Assembly: GCA_964016875.1 (NCBI GenBank)
Contig: OZ024735.1
Coordinates: 191,001-255,000 of the forward strand
From: Fallopia convolvulus
Taxonomy: Eukaryota; Streptophyta; Magnoliopsida; Caryophyllales; Polygonaceae
Length of the DNA stretch: 64,000 bases
Reading direction: 5' to 3'
Part shown: in pieces, positions 53,401-62,017 of the stretch
Numbering within the stretch: the first letter of the stretch is position 1
How the letters are laid out: each line of letters opens with the position of its first letter
Position numbers and translations under genes: made by a program
The notes under the pieces: model-generated
What the model saw: the letters and a program-made list of their open reading frames with translations, nothing else
What the model was told of the DNA's origin: nothing
Databases searched by the model: none

Positions 53401-56180
53401 AGAGCTTCAACGCCAAGTCCAATCTCTTTTGGACAAAGGCTATGTTCGAGAGTCCCTTAGCCCGTGTGCGGTTCCGGTTATCTTGGTGCCGAAGAAGGAT
53501 GGTTCTTGGAGGATGTGCGTGGATTGCCGAGCCATCAACCAGATTACCATCAAGTACCGTCACCCGATTCCCCGCTTGGACGACATGTTAGACGAGTTGC
53601 ATGGAGCCGTGCTGTTTTCGAAGATTGATTTGAGGAGCGGCTACCATCAAATTCGGATGCAAGAAGGGGACGAGTGGAAGACGGCTTTCAAGACCAAACA
53701 TGGTCTCTATGAGTGGTTGGTGATGCCCTTCGGCCTCACTAACGCTCCCTCTACGTTTATGCGTCTTATGAACTTTGTTTTACGTAAATTTTTGGGACTT
53801 TTCGTCGTCGTGTATTTTGACGACATTTTAGTTTATAGTAGAACTTTAGACGATCACGCGGGGCACCTTAGGCAGGTGTTAGATTGCCTCCGCGAACATT
53901 CTTTATATGTAAATCTGGACAAATGTGTGTTTTGCTCGGATACGACGAATTTTCTTGGCTTCGTTGTATCCAAGGATGGCCTACGAGTGGATTCTGACAA
54001 AATCCGGGCCATCCGTGAGTGGCCAACCCCAACGACCCCGACTATGGTTCGTTCTTTTTTGGGGCTAGCTGGATTCTATAGGCGATTCGTCAAGGACTTT
54101 AGTTCTATCGCCGGGCCACTCCATTCTTTGACCAAGAAGGCCGCCACAATAAAGTGGATGCCGCATCACGAGGCCGCCTTCGAGGCCTTGAAAGATGCTT
54201 TATGCCAAGCCCCGGTCCTGCAATTGCCGGACTTTACAAAGCGCTTCGAGATCGAGTGCGACGCTTCCGATTATGGTATTGGCGGCGTACTCCTTCAAGA
54301 ACAAAGGCCTATCGCTTACTTTAGCGAAAAGCTAGCTGGGGCTACACTGAATTATCCGACCTATGATAAAGAGCTCTACGCTCTTATTCGGGTCCTAAGG
54401 ACGTGGCAACATTATCTCTGGCCAAGCGAGTTCGTAATTCATACGGATCACGTGGCCTTGGCTTATCTTAAGAGTCAAACGACTCTAAATAGGCGCCATG
54501 CACGTTGGGTTGAGTTTATGGAGATGTTCCCTTACGTCATTGCTCACAAAAAAGGAAAAGAGAACGTCGTCGCCGACGCTCTCTCTCGAAGGTACATTTT
54601 ACTCACCCAATTACATACAAAAATGCTTGGTTTTGCTATGATCAAGGATTTGTACGCCTCAGATTCGTACTTCTCCTCAATCATAAAGGAACTTGAGCAT
54701 TCACGGATCCATGAGTCCTTCTTCTTGGACAACGGTTATCTTTACCGAGCTAGGAAGCTTTGCATTCCGGCATCTTCGGTGAGACATCTATTGCTCCAAG
54801 AGGCTCATGATGGCCGATGCCACTTTGGCATAGCCAAAACGTTGGCAGCACTTCGTGAGCATTTCTTTTGGCCTCATATGGCTCGGGATGTTAACAAGTA
54901 TTGTCAAAGTTGTGTGTCGTGCCATACTGCCAAGTCTCGGTCACAACCGCATGGACTTTACACGCCACTTCCAATTCCGGACGCCCCGTGGGAAGATCTT
55001 TCCATGGATTTTATTACGGGCCTTCCGACGTCGAGGCGTGGAAAGGACTCTATTTTCGTAGTCGTGGACCGGTTTTCCAAAATGGCCCACTTTATTGCAT
55101 GTAAAGGGACAAACAACGCGGTGGAAATCGCTAATTTGTTCTTTGAACATGTGGTGAAGTTACATGGTATTCCTAGAACTATTGTTAGTGATAGGGATAC
55201 CAAGTTCTGCAGCCACTTTTGGAGAACGCTTTGGGGGAAGTTAGGGACACGACTCCACTGCTTATCACCCCCAGACCGATGGTCAGACTGAGGTGACCAA
55301 TCGGACCTTGGGCACTCTTCTTCGGACGATGCTCAAGGCAAACCCACGTCGGTGGGAGGACTTACTTTTCCATGTTGAGTTTGCGTATAACAGGTCCTTT
55401 CACTCTGCGACGAAGATGACCCCTTTCGAGGTGGTCTACGGGCATAATCCTCACACGCCTATGGATTTGGTGCCTTTGCCTTACAAGCCCGAGGAGCATG
55501 TCGACGCGGCCAACCGCGCCGACCACATCCGACGACTGTATGAGCGCACCAAGGTGCAACTGCTACGACGCGCCGATCAATACGCGACTCAGCGCAACAA
55601 GGGGCGCCGCGCATTGATCTTCGAGCCCGGAGATTTGGTCTGGCTCCATCTGCAGAAGGATCGTTTTCCCGCTGCTAGGAAGACGAAGCTCCACCCACGA
55701 GGAGACGGTCCCTTCAAGGTTCTCCGGCGCATCAACAACAACGCTTACGTCCTCGACCTCCCGGGTAAATACAACGTTTCGGCATCCTTCAATGTCTCGG
55801 ATCTATCTCCTTATGTGGATTCCGAGTATCATGACGAGGAAACGGGGACGTTTCCCACCCAAGGGGGGGAGGGTGATGTGAGCCCCACCAGGACGGCTAG
55901 CCATGACGAGGAGGACATGTCCGTGCGCTCCGATGGACCGATCACACGAGCTAGGACTCGGGCCATAACCCGAGCCACTTCGTCCATCATCACGCGCGCC
56001 ATCGCAAGCCACGATGCAACCACCGGCGCGCCCCTCTCCACATGCCTCGTCACCATAGGCGCGCCGAGTCTCCAGCCCGACGCCTCGCACCGCAGCGCCG
56101 AGAACCTCCTTCTCGGCACCGTCCCAGTCGCGAGCGTCGAGCCACATGCCACGTCGGGCCACCCCGGCGTGGGAACTTGA
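50427..56180 (+). pseudogene. gag-pol: Gypsy-E Gag-Pol polyprotein, two frameshifts
   Basis: MSMVEIGEGSMEGDEL opens gag; in the A-rich run near 50900 the frame shifts into the long frame ending at 55291. Order: acidic and Arg-rich Gag N-terminus, Retrotrans_gag core (about 51397-51880), knuckle CYLCGGRGHLKRDC (about 52094), protease VIIDSGSCGNFLS (about 52388), reverse transcriptase from about 53460 with VVYFDDILVYS (about 53808), RNase H (ECDASDYGIGGVLL, 54250), integrase zinc finger HFGIAKTL...CQSCVSCH (about 54822-54920), DFITGLP and SDRDTKF acids. A second shift near 55255 precedes AYHPQTDGQTEVTN, so the last catalytic Glu is in the following frame (55293-56180). That frame ends with FNVSDLSPY and SDGPITRARTRAI and runs about 100 codons into the 3' LTR. 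The frame lesions look like simple indels. Confidence 0.94.
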
Positions 56181-56783
56181 GGTTCCAGCGCGCCTCAGCC
56201 TCGACACTTGAGGTTCGAGCGCGCGCCAGCCTCGGCACGCCGATGCCGTGCCGCGCGCTTGCCAGCGTCGCGACACGCCCTTGGCGCGCCACAGCCTTGT
56301 CACGGCCTTGTCGCGACACTCGCGACATGGCCACCGTGACCTATTTTATTTCTTACTATTTTTAGAACTATTTCCATTCCGAAACATTGCTATTTATTTC
56401 TTTACTATTTTTATGCATTTTGGGCTTGGGCTAAATGGTTGGGCCGCATGTTTGCCTCCCCTTCATTTCCCCATGCCGCCGCCTAGGGTTTTCTATCTAG
56501 GGCGCGCCTCCTTCTCCTATCTATGTATTTCTCACGCTTGAATTAAACTACCGTTATGCTGTCGAGTTTACTCTAGATTGTTTGTTAAGGCGTCAACCAA
56601 TTTCTCTTCTCATCCCATATTCATCAGTTCTCCCTCAAAAGAGAGCACCTTCTCATCCTTTCAATTCTCTTCTCACCAAAGTCTAGTCGATTCGACTCTA
56701 AAACCTATCCAACCGTGCGTGAGACGACCATTTACAAGTCCATCTTCGATCCTCTCGTGAATCTCCCAACGGGGTTCACATCA
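55874..56783 (+). repeat. Gypsy-E 3' LTR
   Basis: 910 bp, preceded by the purine tract AAGGGGGGGAGGG. Against the 5' LTR it has an extra 28 bp (about 56372-56399) and lacks 17 bp containing the TATA region at about 56520. GAGGA follows. Confidence 0.95.
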
Positions 56784-57144
56784 GAGGAGTTTCTTGATAG
56801 CTTGGAGGTCGGTATGGAGGTGCTCTTTTCATTTGAGTGTAATTGGGATTTTCCCAATAAGATTGAGCACCACCTCTCCCACCATAGTAGACTCGGTCCC
56901 CATACAAACCTCTCATATGATACTCCTCTTCATAGGCTTTTGTCTATTGAAGTTATTGCATTCTAAGCCGGGCATTGAGTCACTCTTGAGCTCGGACTCT
57001 CTCCTCTCTTTCTCTTTGTTCCATGGCCGCTTGGAGGTCTCTTTTTGGTCGTGCATTCTCAATTTCAAGGCAAAGAACCTCCAATTCATCATCACTATCA
57101 TAGAAATCCATCTCAAAGGTTCCTTTGGGGGAACGAGATGGCAT
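56784..57144 (-). pseudogene. gag: Gypsy-B gag, N-terminal part plus deleted core
   Basis: The start ATG (57142-57144, - strand) gives MPSRSPKGTFEMDFYDSDDE and a charged helix, stopping at TGA 56980-56982 where Gypsy-A and Gypsy-C continue with AQLNA. The remaining 200 bp lack the Retrotrans_gag core and lead to RAPPYRPPSYQE, matching PPPPYRPPGFNE of Gypsy-A, directly before the Gypsy-E insertion. An acceptor-like TTTCTTGTAG precedes GTG ATG. Confidence 0.85.
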
Positions 57145-57252
57145 CACCTACAAGAAATACAAAAAGGAAAAAAAGATCAAATAACACAAGAGGGTTCGGG
57201 CTAGTCCCTTACCCAAAACAAATCAACCAATCGACGCACAATCACAAATAAT

Positions 57253-57270
57253 TCCCCGGCAACGGCGCCA
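57253..57270 (-). other. Gypsy-B primer binding site (tRNA-Asp)
   Basis: On the - strand TGGCGCCGTTGCCGGGGA, 4 bp after the LTR end; a perfect match to the 3' end of plant tRNA-Asp. Confidence 0.93.
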
Positions 57271-57274
57271 ATTT

Positions 57275-58946
57275 TGATCGCTCCTCACCGAGGGCGAGGG
57301 TGTCAAAATAAATTTATAATCAAGACCCCGTTGTAGTACGGAGGTCAGGTTCGAACACGGGGAATTATGGATTGCACGAAGTTCGGTTGATAGACTACGA
57401 AACACGGGAAAACAAAGATAAACGCTCCAGGATCGAGCTTGTCAGGCGCGATCCCGAACCTAAGAGGTTCGAGCGCATGCCCAGAAACAAGGAAAAGGGG
57501 TACTGGAGGCTCGATCTCGAGCCTAGGGGGCTCGATCACGAGGCATTACCCAAACACAACGAGGGAAAAACAAGGGAAACAAAGGAGATCCTAGGGTAGG
57601 GGTTCGAATCAACACCAATCATACATGCTCAAACTCGAATCCCATCAAATCATGCTTTAAAACACAAGGATCGACGACTTTCGCAATCAATCAAGCCTAG
57701 CTCGGTTGACTTTCGTAAACCTAAGGCTCACTATCTACTCCTATGACCGCGGGATCGAGAAGCTTTTGCTTCTTTCCTTCAAACTGAGCCTTGTAATTGC
57801 CTTTTCACTTTCGCTACTTCGCCAACTACAAGGTTCGTTCCTCAACTTTTGCAAAGGAATCAACTCAAGAGCAAATAGACATGGAATTCAAGCATTCAAT
57901 TCATGTATTCAACTCAAACACATGCAATTGGGCACCAATTATGCAATCAATCACTCAATCCTCATAAATCATGCCTAGATCTCATGGATCGAGAGGCTTT
58001 TGCTTCGTCCAAGCCGTTCGTTCGGTTTTCACAAACCAAACAACCTCCTCTCTACTCCTTGGCCATGGATTTTCCACTTTCGCCTCAAATCCATTCGGAT
58101 CTAGCTTGCAATTGGCTTTTCTCTCTCGGTACTTCGCCAATTGCAAGTCGATCTCAAGCTTGGAGTAGAGAGGATGAAGATCTAGGGTAATCAAAAGGGG
58201 GAAATGAGATCAATCAAGCCCAATTGGGTTGGGATCTCACCCCATCCCTTGGATCCAACAATCTACTCAACAAACATGAAGGAAACCAAAGCAAACAACA
58301 AAATCCAAGCACAAATCATGATCAAGCAAGGCTGAACCACACATCAAGCAAGGAGAGGGGGAACGAACCACAAACAAGCAACAAAAGCCAAAGCCAAACT
58401 TGAATTAAGAAAGGCAAATAAGAATACTTACAATCCAAAGGCTAGACCCACAAATATATACTCAATTACTTAAGAAAATCTCTAATCACCCTCCAAATCC
58501 CCCCAAAAGGGGCTAGATCCCCTTTTGGGAAGAAAACTCTCTCAAATCTCACCTAACCCTAGCTCTCTCAATCTGACCCCCCCTCAAAATATCCCACCTA
58601 ACCCGTTTTATACAAGTATTTTTAGGAATTAAAAAGAAAATCCCGAAAAAGCCCAAGTCTGCGAACAGGATCGAAGCGGAGGAGTTTCAGGATCGAGCCT
58701 CACTGGCTTGATCCAAGGCGGACGCCTGAACTTTTCCATCGAACCTACATGTGGTTCGGGATCGAACCTCACAGGATTGATCCTGAGCCTTACTTCTTGA
58801 TTCTTCGCCCGGTTTGATCTCGTTTTGGCTCGGTTTGACTCGATTCTTCGCCCCTTCGCTTGGTCTTCACTTGTAGCTCTTCTTGGCCTCTTTCATTGCA
58901 TCCTTAGCTCTTATTAAGCTTCTTGATTTCCTCCATTTCGTGTTGA
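57275..58946 (-). repeat. Gypsy-B 5' LTR (right copy), truncated
   Basis: It matches 43703-45360 with more scattered differences than the Gypsy-A pair, then stops at about 58946 (GTGTTGATC). Motif blocks lie at 57425-57545 and 58667-58788. Confidence 0.9.
58606..58788 (-). promoter_or_regulatory. Gypsy-B LTR core promoter with upstream motif block
   Basis: On the - strand TATAAAA (58606-58612) lies about 55 bp downstream of block 58667-58788. The block holds GGATCAATCC, TTCGATCCCGAACC and GGCTCGATCC-type sites arranged as two pairs around GAAAAGTTCAGGCGTC. Gypsy-C has the same spacer (GAAAAGTTGAGGCGT). Confidence 0.65.
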
Positions 58947-59265
58947 TCCAAAAACCGATGCGATCGATCCGAAAACCGCTGCGATCGATCAGAAAACCGC
59001 TGCAAATGATCAGAAAACCGCTGCAGTTGGTAAGGTTAAAACCGCTTCCTTAGATTCTATTGTAGCGGTTGTGGAAGTCTATAGCAGCGGTTCATTAAGT
59101 CGATTGGTAACCGCCACCTTACCTTGAAAAACCGCCACAATAGACCCAAGGCAGCGCCAGCACCTACAACGGTTGAAAAACCGCTGTCTTAGGCCTATTT
59201 GTAGCGTTTTTATACCATTTTGGAGCGGTTTTCGACCGCTACTAAAGACCTTTATTGTAGTAGTG
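58947..59265. mobile_element. One end of a CACTA (En/Spm) DNA transposon
   Basis: The right end reads, inverted, CACTACTACAATAAAGGTC, the typical CACTA terminus. Subterminal repeats AAAACCGCTGC occur in both orientations at 58947-59050 and as AGCGGTT/ACCGCT up to 59240. The left side is cut where the Gypsy-B LTR stops. No transposase sequence is present. Confidence 0.85.
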
Positions 59266-59286
59266 TGTAATGAATACCAAGATTCC

Positions 59287-59334
59287 AAAATATGTTTTAT
59301 GGGTAAAAGTACTTTTACCCATAAAACATATTTT
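59287..59334. repeat. Perfect 48-bp palindrome
   Basis: 24 bp followed immediately by its exact reverse complement, centred at 59310/59311 (core GGGTAAAAGTACTTTTACCC). There is no loop spacer. Confidence 0.95.
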
Positions 59335-59567
59335 TAATTTATTTTAATTACTTACAAGTTACAACTATAACAAATTAACTATTTTTTATAATTATCTTAA
59401 TACAGTGTGATGTGGTATAATATGGTGTAAGAATTTCTTACAGTTTTAGTACATAGTTTACCACTTAAGTTTGTACTTTTACATGGTCATTGTATTTGGT
59501 TGATATTTTTAATAGAATTTTGCTAAATCCATCTAATAGATATCATGTATATTGTTTAAATTATAAG

Positions 59568-61497
59568 AAATCTATACTATATATTAAAGTTGTCCCTATT
59601 CGAGCTCTCACGTTAATTATGGCCTCACTTCAAATTAAACTCCTTTATTTGACAATAAAATATCCTTATTTATTTTATTATAAAAAATATAAGTATTTAA
59701 ATCTTATCCATAAAATATATTCAAATCAAAATAATATATTTCTTATTTAAATCAAAAAAATTATAAATGTCTTTATCTTATCCATATAGATAGATACATT
59801 ATATGTTAATATCAAAAAACCTATAATCTTTATTTTATATCAATTTCATCTATAGATATTATAATAATACTAATATTAAGTCACTCATGTCTATTTTAAA
59901 TAATATTATGTATAATATTAAATCAATCTGTATTTAGCCAAATCTTATATACTGAATAAAATGTTATTATTTTATTTCTGATTCTTATTTAAGTAATATT
60001 ATATAAAATATATTTTTATTTTTATTTTTAACAACAAATCGCGTATTCGAATTCAAATAATATTGTCATTGTTTAGGATAAAAAGACGTTATCAATATCT
60101 AAATCCTAATAATATTGTTATACATTATTCTATCAATTGAAATATCCTTTAAAAAATATGTTGGGACGGTGTTAAGGACGCTAAGTACTTAACACTGAAA
60201 TAATGATTTCACCGTCCCTAGTTTTGATAATGACAAACTACTCTTTGAACTAATGTTATCACTTGAGCGTTTCAGGAAAATCGAAAAGAAAAGATAACAG
60301 GTTTGCGTCCATAGGTTGTATGGACGCCACAGGGTTGAAACGATATTCATCAATAAACTCCAAGTGTGAAAGGCGTTCTTCGAAGCTGTGGACTCCGTCC
60401 CATCAAGAAGAATCCTAAAGTTTTGGATAAGATCGAAATGAAACATCCTCGTATCCAGCAGACAACGATGAAATGCAATCAGCGGATAACGAGGGACTGC
60501 AACCTTTAATCCAGTGGATAAAGCCGCCAAGCAGTCACATTCAACCTGGATCTTTCGTGTGTCAGAAGCAACACCTGAAAGACTCCAATGTCGCCTTCAA
60601 GATCACATCTTCCCAAGTGAAAGGCTACAGAAATCGAGGACGCTGCAGAAGGGTTGAATAGTAATTCAATACTGTGCCACGCGTCCCAAATTGCTTCCCA
60701 AACCCTTGGCTATAAATACGAGTGATCGTATTAATGGCAAGGTGGGGTTTTTCAAGTGTTCTCAAGCTAAGCATTGAATAATCTCTCAGCAACCAAAGAG
60801 ATTGAGCATTCAAGATCAAAACAGCTTGAGCCCCCAAAGAACAAATTAGAAAAATCATTATAACAAAAGAGAGAATCGCATTTCCTTGTTTGATAGGATT
60901 TGTAACTAAGCTATTGGACGACGAACGCTCCATAGGCTTAGAAGGACGTTTCTCGTTCTTAGACAGATTTGTATTAAGTTTGAGTGAGAAGTGTTAGTGG
61001 TTGAGAGATACACAATAGTGAACTAGCAAGGACGCTAGGGTCAGAGAAGTTTGTGTATCTGCCTTGTAATAGCACTTAGGACTCAAAGCAAATACAAGAT
61101 CTAAGAAGAACGTGATTCAAAATCCTTCAAGCGAAGGTAGAGGTTTACTCACGAAAGACTAGTTGGTCTGAGTGAGGTTCCTCTCTAAATACCGCGTCCA
61201 TCAGTATCTCTCTTATCCTTGTTTATTCCTGCTTGTGTTTATTATTCCGCTGCCTAAGGACGCTTCTCAGAAACGTCCTTAGAACTCGTTTTCGCTAACA
61301 CACGATCCAACAAAATATTATTGATCGTGTCCCATACAAAGAGGAATGAACTAGTAATAGATTTATATGGTATGAGAAGATAAACCTTTCAATTCAAAAG
61401 AGGACAAAATGATTTTTATAATACATTATCTTAATAAAAGGGGTGATGTGGCGCATTGTGATGGCAGAATTTGCTTCGGCTTTTGTATATGGTAATA
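59568..61497 (+). repeat. Possible AT-rich non-autonomous element carrying the solo LTR
   Basis: Starts ATCTATACTATATATTAAAG and ends GTGGCGCATTGTGATGG...TATATGGTAATAGAT, similar to the ends at 33926, 35856 and 36813. Without the solo LTR it would be about 0.77 kb. Class (Helitron- or MITE-like) is not established. Confidence 0.35.
60159..61312 (+). repeat. Solo LTR of the Copia-1 family
   Basis: 1154 bp, TGTTGGGACG...GATCCAACA, flanked by AAATA at 60154-60158 and 61313-61317. TATAAATA at 60711-60718. Same family as 18412-19579. Such solo LTRs arise by recombination between the two LTRs of one element. Confidence 0.96.
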
Positions 61498-61740
61498 GAT
61501 TAATAATATATTAATAAATAATAAAAGTGACATGTAGTATTATCTTTTGCAATCAATTACATGATCTTTTTAAAATCAAATAATTGTAATATTAAAAAAT
61601 ATCACTAATAATTAAAAATAAAGAATTCAAAGATCATTATTAAATATAATCATTAATATATCATCAAAATCATCTTTATCTTTCAAACTCTATATATAAA
61701 TTAAGATATAGAAATGTAGCAAAAAAATTATATCTATGGC
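61498..61740. other. AT-rich DNA, nothing recognised
   Basis: About 240 bp of AT-rich sequence between the possible element end and the truncated Copia-4 LTR. Confidence 0.6.
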
Positions 61741-61969
61741 CAAAGCAAATACAAGATCTAAGAAGAACGTGATTCAAAATCCTTCAAGCGAAGGTAGAGG
61801 TTTACTCACGAAAGACTAGTTGGTCTGAGTGAGGTTCCTCTCTAAATACCGCGTCCATCAGTATCTCTCTTATCCTTGTTTATTCCTGCTTGTGTTTATT
61901 ATTCCGCTGCCTGAGGACGCTTCTCAGAAACGTCCTTAGAACTCATTTTCGCTAACACACGATCCAACA
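61741..61969 (+). repeat. Copia-4 partial 5' LTR (last 229 bp)
   Basis: Matches 61084-61312 and 142-370. The promoter part is missing, so no LTR-driven transcription is expected from this end. The primer site that follows (61970-61987) reads TGGTATCAGATCC, with one G-to-T change. Confidence 0.95.
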
Positions 61970-62017
61970 ATTGGTATCAGATCCTGGACTCTAGATTTTT
62001 GTTAGCTTTGCAGGAAT

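Larger units (their letters stand above)
48615..56783 (+). mobile_element. Gypsy-E: near-complete Ty3/gypsy element nested in Gypsy-B gag
   Basis: LTRs 48615-49514 and 55874-56783, both TGATGTGAGCCCC...GTTCACATCA, flanked by GAGGA (48610-48614 and 56784-56788). tRNA-Met primer site, gag, protease, reverse transcriptase, RNase H, integrase, purine tract. The domain order with integrase last is gypsy. I see no chromodomain. Two frameshifts make the copy defective. Confidence 0.95.
43703..58946 (-). mobile_element. Gypsy-B: pol-less tRNA-Asp-type gypsy element, split by Gypsy-E, right LTR truncated
   Basis: Left LTR 43703-45546, purine tract, long UTR, protease/gag remnant 47969-48614, nested Gypsy-E 48615-56783, gag start 56784-57144, primer site 57253-57270, right LTR from 57275. 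It is related to Gypsy-A and Gypsy-C in layout. It is inserted in Gypsy-D; on the right the LTR stops at about 58946 against a CACTA fragment, so no target duplication is found. Confidence 0.9.

Noticed and set aside
55293..56180. Chromodomain at the end of Gypsy-E integrase
   Set aside because: After FNVSDLSPY I see only a charged, Arg-rich tail; no chromodomain aromatic pattern.
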